A stretch of DNA of 64,000 nt from Aquibacillus halophilus (GTDB taxonomy: Bacteria > Bacillota > Bacilli > Bacillales > Amphibacillaceae), in contig NZ_WJNG01000015.1 of assembly GCF_009649745.1 (NCBI RefSeq), positions 124,001-188,000 on the forward strand. The letters run 5' to 3'. This document shows, piece by piece, positions 1-8,475 of this stretch. Within the stretch, counting starts at the first letter, position 1. Each line of letters begins with the position of its first letter. The notes under the pieces are model-generated. The model ran no database searches. It had not been told where the DNA came from and saw nothing but the letters and a program-made list of their open reading frames with translations. The position numbers were made by a program, and so were the translations under genes.

Positions 1-142
1 TTGCTGCTTCACGACCTGCATGATCCAAGGTTAAATAAGCATGAAAAATTCTCCCGAAGTCTACTATTCCAAATAAAAGGAGTATTAGCACTGGAAGAAT
101 TAAGGCAAATTCTACTAGTGATTGACCTTTTTCAGATTTCAT
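1..142 (-). CDS. TadE-like pilus assembly protein (N-terminal part, runs off the window)
   Basis: Only the first 47 codons are present; the rest lies beyond the left edge. The protein opens MKSEKGQSLVEFALILPVLI, the processed N-terminus of TadE-type pseudopilins: a short basic leader, a Gly followed by a conserved Glu, then one membrane helix. TadE is a minor pilin-like protein needed to build Flp pili of the tight-adherence system. Its start lies 3 bases after the stop of the prepilin peptidase upstream, so the two are cotranscribed. It resembles the TadE at 10088-10471 and marks a second, separate Tad locus extending left of the window. Confidence 0.85.
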   Translation of the reverse strand, partial: MKSEKGQSLVEFALILPVLILLLFGIVDFGRIFHAYLTLDHAGREAA

Positions 143-145
143 TAA

Positions 146-658
146 TTACAATCCTTTCCACGCAAAAGTAATAATAGTACCAAAAAATATTGCTATACCA
201 TATGGAAAAGAAATACTAGAATTATCCTTAGAATTAACTATCATTGATCCTAAATTGCTACTTAGGAAGGGAATAGAAAAGAACAAAGACTTTATTGAGA
301 ACGTAATTCCTCGGCGTTTTATAATAAGAACAATTGCAATAAATCCTCCAATTATAGAAGTGATAAGTGCAGAATAAAATACAAATGAAGCACCTGTAAG
401 TGCTCCGATTGCAGCCATTAACTTAACATCTCCAGCACCCATTCCACCTAACAGATAGGGAATCAAAAATACCATGAGTCCTACTAAGAAACCTAAGCCA
501 CTAAACAATAAACCATCCCATCCTTGATTGAATAAATAATAACTAAGACCAAATATCATCGCTGGGAATGTAACTATATTTAGTATTTTTTTATCTTTTA
601 AATCTGTTATTAAGCTGATTAGTATTACTAATCCCAGAATTATAATTAAAATTAACAT
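146..658 (-). CDS. tadV: Prepilin peptidase, A24 family (TadV/CpaA type), first copy
   Basis: A 170-residue membrane aspartyl protease with about six hydrophobic segments, the short form lacking the N-methyltransferase domain. The two catalytic aspartates are visible: one in the ITDLKDKKI loop near residue 19 and one in GGMGAGDVKLMAAIGA near residue 77 (family motif GxGD). It should cleave Flp and TadE/TadF-type leaders after a glycine at the cytoplasmic membrane face. AGAGGAG precedes the ATG. It sits between the Flp pilin at 734-904 and the partial TadE, so it belongs to the left-hand Tad locus and is paralogous to the copy at 10468-10980. Confidence 0.93.
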   Translation of the reverse strand: MLILIIILGLVILISLITDLKDKKILNIVTFPAMIFGLSYYLFNQGWDGLLFSGLGFLVGLMVFLIPYLLGGMGAGDVKLMAAIGALTGASFVFYSALITSIIGGFIAIVLIIKRRGITFSIKSLFFSIPFLSSNLGSMIVNSKDNSSISFPYGIAIFFGTIITFAWKGL

Positions 659-733
659 AGTATTTACTCCTCTTTTAATAAGGTTTTAGCCCTACTATTA
701 GTATGTAGGGCTAATCTTTGAATTAAATATTAA

Positions 734-904
734 CTATGGTGTTGTTAAACCTGAAGCCACATTGCCGATCAAACTTTTGATCTCGCCACCAAGAGTAAAA
801 AATATAGCTATACAAACTACAGCAACACCAGCTAAAATTAACCCATATTCCGCCATACCTTGTCCTTCTTCTTCTCTTACAAATTTCATAAACTTCTCTA
901 CCAT
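734..904 (-). CDS. flp: Flp-family type IVb pilin, first copy
   Basis: A 56-residue pilin precursor read from the sequence. A basic leader ends at Gly14, followed by QGMAEY, matching the Flp cleavage rule G/XXXXEY with Glu at +5, and then a single hydrophobic helix of about 20 residues. The start is supported by AGGGAGGAATTATC just before the ATG. After cleavage by the prepilin peptidase 75 bases downstream it would be the major subunit of a Tad pilus. A divergent DUF192 gene lies on the other side of a 302-base intergenic region. Confidence 0.92.
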   Translation of the reverse strand: MVEKFMKFVREEEGQGMAEYGLILAGVAVVCIAIFFTLGGEIKSLIGNVASGLTTP

Positions 905-1023
905 GATAATTCCTCCCTAGTTTCTTATTATTTATGTGAAGTAGGTATAAAAAATAAAACTATGTAAAATAGCAATGCTTTCACCCTACTAGTCACCAAC
1001 TTCAATTCTTTATTAAAACACTT

Positions 1024-1043
1024 TTGTTCTCTATACTGAACAA
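1024..1043. promoter_or_regulatory. Palindrome GTTC-N8-GAAC, site 1
   Basis: Inverted repeat TTGTTC-N8-GAACAA. It reads TTGTTCTCTATACTGAAC and agrees at 15 of 18 positions with the reverse complement of site 2 (1132-1152). A pair of matching palindromes between divergent promoters suggests operators of an unidentified regulator. Confidence 0.45.
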
Positions 1044-1131
1044 CTTCTTGTTACATATCATAATTCTTTATAACGAATTTGTAAAGTGATTTTTTAAAAA
1101 AATTATAATACGTTCATTTTATGATTATTTT

Positions 1132-1152
1132 TCGTTCAGTATTGCGAACAAA
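1132..1152. promoter_or_regulatory. Palindrome GTTC-N8-GAAC, site 2
   Basis: TTCGTTC-N8-GAACAAA, in inverted orientation relative to site 1 and centred about 108 bases from it. It lies just upstream of the presumed -10 of the DUF192/O-antigen-ligase operon, so a bound protein could affect that promoter directly. Confidence 0.45.
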
Positions 1153-1206
1153 TTAGAAGTGCTATATAGTTGAATTAAAATTAATCTAATAGGGAGTTGA
1201 AGGAAG

Positions 1207-1563
1207 ATGTCACATTCAAAAAAACTAATTCCAATTACTATTACAAAAGCGGATACGTTCTATTTACGATTTAAAGGTCTAATGTTTAGAAAAAATCCCA
1301 TTGTAGGTCAAGGCCTATGGATCATTCCCTGTAATTCAATACATATGTGGTTCATGAGGTTTTCTATTGATGTAATCTTCCTAGATGCCAAAAATAGAGT
1401 TATAAAAAAGATAGAAGATGTAAAACCTTGGAGCTTTGTAATACCTGTGTCTGGTGCTAGATCAGTATTAGAACTTCCAATTGGAACGATACAGAAATGC
1501 AAAATTGAGACTGGGCAAGTTCTCATATTAAAATGCAGCAATGCTAAAAAGGAGGTTATGTAA
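1207..1563 (+). CDS. DUF192 family protein, first copy
   Basis: A 118-residue protein of the DUF192 family, a compact beta-rich fold of unknown biochemical role. Family landmarks are visible: RFKGLMFRK near residue 23, IPCNSIHMWFMRFSIDVIFL in the centre, and SVLELPIGT near the C-terminus. No signal peptide is seen. GGGAGTTGAAGGAAG precedes the ATG. Its stop overlaps the start of the downstream O-antigen-ligase-like gene by one base (TAATG), so the two are translationally coupled. A second DUF192 gene heads the other Tad operon at 11214-11558, tying this family to Flp pili in this genome. Its function is not known. Confidence 0.85.
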   Translation: MSHSKKLIPITITKADTFYLRFKGLMFRKNPIVGQGLWIIPCNSIHMWFMRFSIDVIFLDAKNRVIKKIEDVKPWSFVIPVSGARSVLELPIGTIQKCKIETGQVLILKCSNAKKEVM

Positions 1564-2891
1564 TGATTTACTTATTCTCACTTATCTTTCCCCTATTTGT
1601 TTTTCCTTGGGTTTATGATTTGTACCATACTTTTACAAAGTTTGTGTTTTTATTATTATTTACTTCTATTCTCTTAATCTACTATTTTGTAAAAAAGGAA
1701 AAAATTGAAATGAAGAAACAACCTTTTTCTACTGAACAGTATTTGGTAATAGCATTTGGAATATTAGTAGTTATATCAACCGTGTTCTCTTTAGATTATT
1801 CATACTCAATATTTGGAAGGCCAGTTCGCCATGAAGGAAGTCTGACAATGCTCTGTTATTTAACTCTTTTTCTACTTACATATAGACTAATTAATTTTAA
1901 AGAATATAGGATCTTTAAGGTATTAGTATACAGTGGTATATTTATCACAGTTTACGGTGTAATAGAACATTTTAATTTTAATATTCTTTCTTGGGATTAC
2001 ACTCCTGACAAATCAACAAGAATCCAAACTTTTTTTGATAACCCAAATTTCTATGGATCCTATCTCATTATCATTACTGTTGTTTCAATATTTCTGCTCC
2101 TTCATTCTACTAAGAAATGGGACATCTTTTTTTTCTTTATATCTTCCAGTTTATTTTTCTTAAATATAATCTACACATCTAACCGTAGTTCTCTTGTTGG
2201 ATTGTTTTTTAGTCTCTTATTTCTAACTTTTTTTGTTGTTTCTCGAAGAAAACACCTTTGGAAGCGTTGGATACTTTTGGTAGTTAGTTTTCTCTTATTA
2301 ATGACAATCACTAGCACACTGGAAGGGAATGGGTACATAAATAGAATGTTAAGTTTAGTTAATGATACAAGTAACCTTGTATCCGGTAATCAAACTGGTC
2401 AAGAAGGAGCTAACCGCATATTTATATGGACTGAATCGCTTCCTTTACTAAAAGAATACTTTTGGGTAGGTTCTGGTCCCGATACCTTTGCTGAAGTTTT
2501 CCCTGGTAATGATGATAAAGAAAAATTGTTGCATTATTTTGGCACTGAAGATATGACTGTTGATAAGGCACATAATGAATACTTACAAATTGCTGTTACA
2601 ATTGGAGTCCCTGCTTTGATTATTTACTTAATTTTTCTTTATAGAATACTTTTTATTGGATTTAAAGCAGTTAAATATATGAATGACAGTCAAAAGATAC
2701 TCCATTACGGCTTATTGGCAACGATTATCGGTTATCTTTCTCAAGCATTCTTCAATATTAGCATGCCATCTGTTGCACCCCTGTTTTGGATATTACTTGG
2801 GCTATGTTATGGCACTTCGATGGAACATATAAAAACCTCCAAAGAAAATAATAAAGTTATTGATGATGAAAACCCTCCTATTGCAATGTAG
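1563..2891 (+). CDS. O-antigen ligase / Wzy-type polytopic membrane protein
   Basis: A 442-residue protein with roughly a dozen hydrophobic segments and the Wzy_C (O-antigen ligase-like) arrangement. A large outer loop carries VGSGPDTF and KAHNEYLQIA, the conserved His-containing motif of this superfamily. Members transfer or polymerise lipid-linked glycans at the outer face of the membrane; Gram-positive relatives act in surface polysaccharide or pilin glycosylation. Its coupling to a DUF192 gene beside Flp pilin genes makes pilus or surface glycosylation an attractive inference, but neither acceptor nor glycan can be read from the sequence. Confidence 0.75.
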   Translation: MIYLFSLIFPLFVFPWVYDLYHTFTKFVFLLLFTSILLIYYFVKKEKIEMKKQPFSTEQYLVIAFGILVVISTVFSLDYSYSIFGRPVRHEGSLTMLCYLTLFLLTYRLINFKEYRIFKVLVYSGIFITVYGVIEHFNFNILSWDYTPDKSTRIQTFFDNPNFYGSYLIIITVVSIFLLLHSTKKWDIFFFFISSSLFFLNIIYTSNRSSLVGLFFSLLFLTFFVVSRRKHLWKRWILLVVSFLLLMTITSTLEGNGYINRMLSLVNDTSNLVSGNQTGQEGANRIFIWTESLPLLKEYFWVGSGPDTFAEVFPGNDDKEKLLHYFGTEDMTVDKAHNEYLQIAVTIGVPALIIYLIFLYRILFIGFKAVKYMNDSQKILHYGLLATIIGYLSQAFFNISMPSVAPLFWILLGLCYGTSMEHIKTSKENNKVIDDENPPIAM

Positions 2892-2905
2892 TATATAAGA
2901 CTATA

Positions 2906-2950
2906 AATTCTATTGATAATTTCTCAATATTTAAGATTATCGATAGAATT
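2906..2950 (+). terminator. Probable intrinsic terminator after the O-antigen-ligase gene
   Basis: AATTCTATTGATAAT pairs imperfectly with ATTATCGATAGAATT across a short loop and is followed by the T-rich run TTGGTTTTATTTT. The stem is A+T rich, so it is a moderate candidate. The remaining bases to 3284 show no gene or clear structure. Confidence 0.5.
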
Positions 2951-3287
2951 TTGGTTTTATTTTAGGTAAAAAGAGCAAAGAACTCTCACAATTAAGTATT
3001 AGGATTACAATAGATAAAAAAAGTGAACAACCACAGTAATCCATAAAAAAGGATTTAAATTATCGAGTCCTTTGTTAAAGAAAAGATATTGTCATAATTT
3101 TAATTAACCAATATTTAAACTTTCACTTATTCAATTCTTTTACATATAGTCAAATGAATTAAAATTTAATTAATTAGGTCCTGTATTAGAATTGCCTTTC
3201 ACAATAATACTTTACCGTTGATAAGAATAATCCTAGTAGTGTCAGGAAATAATATCCCTGTCTATCATTTCACAAGGAGGTTTTATG

Positions 3288-3467
3288 ATGAATCCACAAC
3301 GAGCGAAGGAAATTGTTGACTCGCCAACGATGGTCAATGTAATGCATGAAGGGAATCCTATTTATATTCAACACGTCAATGATAATGAGGGTACAGCGAG
3401 GGTTTTTCCTGTCGACGAACCTCAAAACGAGAAAGAAGTTCCGCTAGATAGCCTAAGAGAAGAGTAA
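3288..3467 (+). CDS. sspH: H-type small acid-soluble spore protein
   Basis: A 59-residue protein beginning MNPQRAKEIVDSP, with NPIYIQHVNDNEGTARVFP in the centre and EVPLDSL near the end; this matches the SspH family of minor spore proteins in order and length. Such proteins are made in the forespore under sigma-G and packed into the spore core. The second of two adjacent ATGs is chosen because it lies 7 bases from the strong AAGGAGG. A hairpin terminator follows at once, so the gene is monocistronic. It shows that the organism forms endospores. Confidence 0.93.
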   Translation: MNPQRAKEIVDSPTMVNVMHEGNPIYIQHVNDNEGTARVFPVDEPQNEKEVPLDSLREE

Positions 3468-3480
3468 TTTTCACAATAAA

Positions 3481-3506
3481 AATAAGCCTCCACACGGGGG
3501 CTTATT
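3481..3506 (+). terminator. Intrinsic terminator of sspH
   Basis: AATAAGCCTCC and GGGGGCTTATT form a hairpin with a four-base loop 14 bases after the sspH stop, followed by an A/T-rich stretch rather than a clean T run. Confidence 0.7.
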
Positions 3507-3561
3507 AATTTATATTTAATATAATTTTAAAAATGGACTATTTTTTTTATGGAGGACTATC

Positions 3562-4287
3562 ATGATAGAAACTCTTAAGGATTCTGCAATAGTTATTGGT
3601 AGAATAGTGACTATCGTACCGCTTCTTTTGTTTGTAACAATATTTATGGGTAAACGCGCAATTGGAGAGTTACCGATTTTTGATTTTCTAATCATTTTGA
3701 CATTAGGTGCGGTTGTCGGTGCTGATATAGCAGATCCATCCATTAGTCATTTCCCAACAGCTGTAGCTATAGTTGCACTTGGGATTTTCCAAAGAGTTAT
3801 AGCCAGTTGGAAAATTTCAAATCGCAAGCTAGGCAGGATGATTACGTTTGAGCCGACAGTAGTCGTTAAGGACGGAAAAATTCTAGATGAAAACTTGCGG
3901 AGAATTCGGTATTCAATTGATAATGTCTTGCAGATGCTTAGACAAAAGGATGTTTTTGATTTAAATGATGTTGATACAGCTATCATTGAGGCTAACGGAG
4001 AACTAAGTGTATTCAAAATGTCTCACAAGAACACGGTAACACTTGAGGATATGGGGATTTCTAAAAACACAGCAAGTCTCGCCCTTCCAGTGATTATGGA
4101 AGGGACGATTTATCATGATGTCTTAAACCAATATAATCTCAATCAAACGTGGTTAAATCAGCAGCTTGAGATGAGGAATGTCAAGAGCATCAATGATGTA
4201 CTATTTGCCTCTGTCAATAACAAGCTAGAATTTCACATCTCATTGAAAAATGAAAAAGTACTAAACATCCCAAAGGTTTATCACTAG
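3562..4287 (+). CDS. DUF421 / YetF-family membrane protein
   Basis: A 241-residue protein: three hydrophobic segments within the first 85 residues, then a soluble C-terminal domain of the YetF type (DUF421), with the family phrase LGKRTIGEL represented here as MGKRAIGELPIFDFLI. Bacilli usually carry several such paralogues; some are linked to spore germination or membrane stress, but the biochemical role is unknown. TATGGAGGACTATC precedes the ATG. The last four bases overlap the convergent tadC gene, leaving no room for a conventional terminator between them. Confidence 0.85.
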   Translation: MIETLKDSAIVIGRIVTIVPLLLFVTIFMGKRAIGELPIFDFLIILTLGAVVGADIADPSISHFPTAVAIVALGIFQRVIASWKISNRKLGRMITFEPTVVVKDGKILDENLRRIRYSIDNVLQMLRQKDVFDLNDVDTAIIEANGELSVFKMSHKNTVTLEDMGISKNTASLALPVIMEGTIYHDVLNQYNLNQTWLNQQLEMRNVKSINDVLFASVNNKLEFHISLKNEKVLNIPKVYH

Positions 4288-5198
4288 AATCCTTGTAAAA
4301 GATTTATTAATGCCGGACCTAACAGGACGATGAAAATACAAGGAAAAATAAACATAACTAATGGGAATAACATTTTGATTGGAGCCTTCATTGCTGCTTC
4401 TTCTGCACGTTGCTTTCTTTTTTCTCTAATCTCATTTGATTGAACACGCATAATTTGGACCATACCGATTCCTAGCTGCTCCGCTTGAATGATACTACCT
4501 ACCAACGATCTGATATCATCAAACATTAGTCGGCTTCGAACACCTGACAATGCTTCTTTTCTTGTTTTCCCTAGTCTCATTTCCTCTAAGCATCGTTGAA
4601 ATTCGCTAGCTAAGACACCTGGTTTTTTCGAAACTACTTTACTGAGGGCAGAATCAAACCCTAAGCCTGCCTCAATACTGACTGTTACCAAGTCTAAAAA
4701 ATCGGGTAACTCCATTAGTGCCCGCTTATTTCTTTTTTTGGTTTTTAACTTTAGATAATAATTAGGTATAAAAGTTGATAATCCAAATCCAACTACGATA
4801 AATAAAAAGATAACTCCATTAGATAGATTTAATAACAACCCATATAGTCCAGCTATTATTGGTAAAACGAAAGAAACAATCATCTGGAAAATTCTAAATT
4901 CTACTGGTGTCATTCCCATTGGACTTCCTGCTTGAAGCAACTTAAGTTCTAATTTTTCCTTTTTTTCATTGGTAATGTTTTTCTGGAACTTTCGCTTAAA
5001 ATTTTTCCAGATAGGTTCTATTATCCGCTTTGTGAAGGATAGCTTTTGGGTTTCTTCAACATTCAAGTTGTCTGATTGACCTGTTGCCTTGAATACGGTT
5101 GATATACGACTTGAGACTTTTTTCTTTTTTTCTGTTCGCCAAGTAATCATACCTAGAAAGAACAAAAGCAAGGTGAAGCCATATAGAAATAGAATCAT
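4284..5198 (-). CDS. tadC: TadC, inner-membrane platform protein of the Tad pilus (GspF domain)
   Basis: A 304-residue protein with hydrophobic segments near the N-terminus (about residues 1-20), in the middle (about 110-150) and at the end (about 275-304), and a T2SS-F/GspF domain at about 165-290 (ELPDFLDLVTVSIEAGLGFD, then GTRK-type cytoplasmic helices). With TadB it forms the membrane platform driven by the CpaF ATPase. It starts 4 bases after the tadB stop, with GAGGTGTGACAAA before the ATG, and is the last gene of the operon. Its end overlaps the convergent yetF-like gene. Confidence 0.93.
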   Translation of the reverse strand: MILFLYGFTLLLFFLGMITWRTEKKKKVSSRISTVFKATGQSDNLNVEETQKLSFTKRIIEPIWKNFKRKFQKNITNEKKEKLELKLLQAGSPMGMTPVEFRIFQMIVSFVLPIIAGLYGLLLNLSNGVIFLFIVVGFGLSTFIPNYYLKLKTKKRNKRALMELPDFLDLVTVSIEAGLGFDSALSKVVSKKPGVLASEFQRCLEEMRLGKTRKEALSGVRSRLMFDDIRSLVGSIIQAEQLGIGMVQIMRVQSNEIREKRKQRAEEAAMKAPIKMLFPLVMFIFPCIFIVLLGPALINLLQGF

Positions 5199-5202
5199 TT
5201 TG

Positions 5203-6168
5203 TCACACCTCGATTGCTGTAATTTTGCGAATCAGGAAAAATCCAATAATACATGAAACTATTGCTACCACTAGTAAAATAATTCCAATCGCATTCTCGA
5301 ATAGCGTACCAATATAGGAAGGCTCGATGATATAAAGGATTAATCCTAGAATCACTGGCAATAAACCAACGATAGCTCCAGACAATCGACCCTGCGCTGT
5401 TAGTGTGCTAATCTGTCCTTGAATTTTTATTCTGTCCCGAATTGTTTCAACAATCTTTTCTAGTACCGTGGCAAGGTTTCCGCCAACCTGTCGTTGGATG
5501 ACAATAGCTTGAATCATTAAATCCAAATCCTCACTTGGCATTCTTTCCTTCAACTGATTAAGTGCGTCTTCCACACTTGTTCCATATTGCATTTCCTTAA
5601 TGACTAGCTTTAACTCTTCCTTTAGTATCGGTCCAGCCTCTTCCATTACTGACTTTAATGCCTGTTGAAAACTAAAGCCTGCCCGCAATGCACCTATTAT
5701 GGTTGAAATCATTTCTGGCAGGTCATCATTAAAGTCCTTTAACCTTCTTTTTTGTTTATTTACTAGAATCATCTTCGGAATGTAATAGCCAAGAACTGCT
5801 GTGAAAGGCAGAATCAGTAGACTTTCAAAAATCAAATAACTAATACCTGAAGTAAGTGCAATCGAAATAAACTGAAACATTACATATTCCTCGGGTTTTA
5901 GCGGGACCCCTGATCTACTCAAAAATAATTCTAATTTAACATTTTTATCTTTCGTTAAAAATTTTTTTCGAATGTGATTTTTCGTGTACTTTAACTGAAT
6001 GTTAAACCGAGGAGATTTTGCCTTATCCTCTCCTTGTTCTGCTTGAACAATATAACGATTAACTCGATACTGAATTCTATTTTCCTTTAAAAATAATCTT
6101 TTAAAAATGCTAAGGAATAACAAGAAAGAAGAGAACAGGAATAGGACAACGACTAACTCCTTCATCAT
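5203..6168 (-). CDS. tadB: TadB, inner-membrane platform protein of the Tad pilus (GspF domain)
   Basis: 321 residues from the ATG at 6168, which overlaps the cpaF stop as TGATG and has GAGG ten bases upstream. A TTG three codons earlier lacks a properly placed site. The GspF domain lies at about 150-280, with the family phrase DLPEMISTIIGALRAGFSFQ and the downstream IVIQRQVGGNLATVLEKI. Hydrophobic helices flank it. It partners TadC in the pilus assembly platform. Confidence 0.92.
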   Translation of the reverse strand: MMKELVVVLFLFSSFLLFLSIFKRLFLKENRIQYRVNRYIVQAEQGEDKAKSPRFNIQLKYTKNHIRKKFLTKDKNVKLELFLSRSGVPLKPEEYVMFQFISIALTSGISYLIFESLLILPFTAVLGYYIPKMILVNKQKRRLKDFNDDLPEMISTIIGALRAGFSFQQALKSVMEEAGPILKEELKLVIKEMQYGTSVEDALNQLKERMPSEDLDLMIQAIVIQRQVGGNLATVLEKIVETIRDRIKIQGQISTLTAQGRLSGAIVGLLPVILGLILYIIEPSYIGTLFENAIGIILLVVAIVSCIIGFFLIRKITAIEV

Positions 6169-7607
6169 CAGTTCCAATCCTCGTCACCAATAAACACACT
6201 TGCAGGGATATGGATACCGGAGTTTTCTAAACGTTCATAGAATTTCGGACGAACCCCTGTCGGCACAAGTTTACCAATCACCTTACCATTGTCATCAATT
6301 CCACTTTGTTCATAGCTGAAGACGTCCTGTAGAACAATGACATCTCCCTCCAAACCCTGAACTTCAGTTATTTTAACAATCCTTCTTGATCCATCCTTAA
6401 GTCGCGACTGTTGGATGATGACATCAATTGCGCCTGAGATTTGTTCGCGGATTGCTTTAACAGGTAAGTCCACACCCGCTAGAAGTACCATTGTTTCTAA
6501 TCTGGAAATCATGTCTCTTGGACTGTTCGAGTGTCCGGTAGCAAGTGATCCATCATGACCTGTGTTCATGGCCTGTAGCATATCAAGCGCTTCAGCACCA
6601 CGAACCTCACCAATAACGACCCGATCAGGACGCATCCGTAAAGAGTTTCGAACTAAGTCCCGAATCGATATTGCACCTTTTCCTTCAATATTTGGCGGCC
6701 TTGATTCTAAAGATACGACATGATCCTGTCCTAATTGAAGCTCTGCTGCATCCTCAATCGTGACTATCCGTTCATCATTCGGAATGAAGTTTGACAGTAC
6801 GTTTAATGTCGTTGTTTTTCCTGAGCCTGTTCCACCACTTACAAAAATATTTAATCGTGCCTTTACACAGGCATCAAGGAAAATCGCCATCTCTTTTGTT
6901 AATGTCCCGAATTGAACGAGATTGTCAATCGTAAAAGGGTCTTTGGAAAACTTACGAATTGTGATTGTCGGACCATTTAAGGCTAGCGGCGGAATAATAG
7001 CATTTACACGTGAACCATCTGGTAAACGCGCATCAACCATCGGTGAGCTCTCATCAATTCTACGACCAATCGGAGCTACAATTTTTTCAATGACACTCAT
7101 CACATGTTCATTGTCACGAAATGATATATTTGTTAAGACAATTTTTCCTTTTCGTTCGCAGTAAACACGATTCGGTCCATTTACCATCACTTCTGATACA
7201 TCTTCATCTAGAAGAAGTGGATTAATTGGCCCAAATCCGGTGAGGTCATTAATCAGTTCATCAACAATGCGCTTTCGGTCTATTGTTCCACGAAATGTTT
7301 CGTCTTCTTTAATTAACTCCATCGCCATTCCATCAATCTTTGGCACAATTGTATCAATATCTGTGTCACCTTTTAACTCATGTAACACCTGTTTATGCAA
7401 TAATCCCTTTAATTCTCTATGTTTATCATTAGCTTTTGGTATAATTGAGTTTTTTTTCGCCTCAGTAGGTCGAACAATTTGTTTTGTTAAACTCTCATAG
7501 GCACTATCCATCCCTTCCGGTTGCGGTTGCTTTTGCTCACTTCCACTACTTGTCGGCTGTTCTTGTTGTGTTTGTGTTTTGTCCTGAATTCGACTTAATA
7601 GACCCAT
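6168..7607 (-). CDS. cpaF: CpaF/TadA-family pilus assembly ATPase
   Basis: A 479-residue secretion ATPase of the CpaF/TadA branch. A flexible Gln/Ser-rich N-terminus is followed by an N-terminal domain with [10 protein letters not shown] near 123-132. The P-loop GGTGSGKTT is at about 258-266, the Walker B segment VVIGEVRG at about 330-337, and the His box around 350-360. It powers assembly of the Flp pilus from the cytoplasmic face of TadB/TadC. GGGGTGA lies 7 bases before the ATG. It is cotranscribed with cpaE upstream and tadB downstream. Confidence 0.95.
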   Translation of the reverse strand: MGLLSRIQDKTQTQQEQPTSSGSEQKQPQPEGMDSAYESLTKQIVRPTEAKKNSIIPKANDKHRELKGLLHKQVLHELKGDTDIDTIVPKIDGMAMELIKEDETFRGTIDRKRIVDELINDLTGFGPINPLLLDEDVSEVMVNGPNRVYCERKGKIVLTNISFRDNEHVMSVIEKIVAPIGRRIDESSPMVDARLPDGSRVNAIIPPLALNGPTITIRKFSKDPFTIDNLVQFGTLTKEMAIFLDACVKARLNIFVSGGTGSGKTTTLNVLSNFIPNDERIVTIEDAAELQLGQDHVVSLESRPPNIEGKGAISIRDLVRNSLRMRPDRVVIGEVRGAEALDMLQAMNTGHDGSLATGHSNSPRDMISRLETMVLLAGVDLPVKAIREQISGAIDVIIQQSRLKDGSRRIVKITEVQGLEGDVIVLQDVFSYEQSGIDDNGKVIGKLVPTGVRPKFYERLENSGIHIPASVFIGDEDWN

Positions 7608-7614
7608 TTACTGC

Positions 7615-8433
7615 TCACCCCTTAGCTTTTGACGAAAATATATTCGGTAATATCGACTTCTTCTTTGTTGCTTGGAACGTACTATCCTTACTAGTTAAGC
7701 CCTCTGCCATTTTAAAAATAGCTTTAGATAGATCCGATTTCGACTGGCTTATGACAAAAGGTATTCCTAAGTTCAGAGACTGTGAGGCTAGCTTAAAATT
7801 ATTTGGAATATAAATTCCTTTGTTTTCTCCTAGCATTTTGGGTACTTCGTCCGCTTCAATTAAGCTCTCCATGTTGTACCGATTTATAACAAGTCGAACC
7901 TTGTCTCTTATTCCTAATTGACCTAAAGTTTCCAGCATCAGCTTCGTATTTTTAAGTGCGGTCATCTCCAAATTTGTCACCATCAATATCTGATCTGAAT
8001 GTTCAATTAGATCTACTGTCTGATCCTGAATGCCGATACCATTATCAACAATCACATAATCAAACTGCTGTTGTAGAATTCTGACTGTCTTTGCTAGAAC
8101 ATTTCCTGTTACCAGTTCCGCGTATTCTGGTCGATCAGGAGCAGACAACACTTTCACACCAGATGAGTGGTCCGTTAAATAGCTACCAACCCCGCCTGCA
8201 TCAAGCTGATCAATTTCGTCAACAACATCCTTGATTGTAAAAGAAGGTTGTAAATCCATCGCAAGGCTAATGTCACCGAACTGTAAATCTCCATCGACAA
8301 TGCAAATATTAAGATTTTTCTTATTTAAAGCAACGGCAAGGTTAACAGAAATAAGCGTTCTGCCAATGCCACCCTTCGCACTGCAGACCGCTATTACTTT
8401 TCCAAGATGGTTGGTATTTTCTGTTTCTGACAT
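7615..8433 (-). CDS. cpaE: CpaE-like MinD/ParA-superfamily ATPase of the Tad system
   Basis: A 272-residue protein with a MinD/ParA fold. The deviant Walker A loop reads SAKGGIGRT (residues 18-26); the signature Lys20 is kept, but the usual P-loop lysine just before Thr is Arg. The switch-type segment IVDGDLQFGDISLAMDL and the Walker B-like DYVIVDNGIG are present. CpaE/TadZ proteins position the pilus machinery at the pole or membrane. The N-terminal receiver-like domain of longer CpaE proteins is absent. AGGAGGGGAAGGTT precedes the ATG, 42 bases after the cpaB stop. Confidence 0.88.
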   Translation of the reverse strand: MSETENTNHLGKVIAVCSAKGGIGRTLISVNLAVALNKKNLNICIVDGDLQFGDISLAMDLQPSFTIKDVVDEIDQLDAGGVGSYLTDHSSGVKVLSAPDRPEYAELVTGNVLAKTVRILQQQFDYVIVDNGIGIQDQTVDLIEHSDQILMVTNLEMTALKNTKLMLETLGQLGIRDKVRLVINRYNMESLIEADEVPKMLGENKGIYIPNNFKLASQSLNLGIPFVISQSKSDLSKAIFKMAEGLTSKDSTFQATKKKSILPNIFSSKAKG

Positions 8434-8475
8434 AACCTTCCCCTCCTTAACTACGCCTGGTCCGTATTGTCATTA

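Larger units (their letters stand above)
905..1206. promoter_or_regulatory. Divergent intergenic region between flp and the DUF192 gene
   Basis: A 302-base A+T-rich spacer that must carry the promoters of both divergent transcription units. It holds two related palindromes, listed separately. A TATATAG hexamer-like stretch near 1159 could be the -10 of the rightward unit. No riboswitch-like structure is seen here, unlike in front of the second Tad operon. Confidence 0.5.

Noticed and set aside
905-1206. A second c-di-GMP riboswitch in front of the first flp gene
   Set aside because: None of the core elements (GCAAA, GNRA-capped helix, GACGCAAA) is present.
7240-7813. Open frames antisense to cpaF and cpaE
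   Set aside because: Shadows of the strongly coding minus-strand genes, with no initiation signals.
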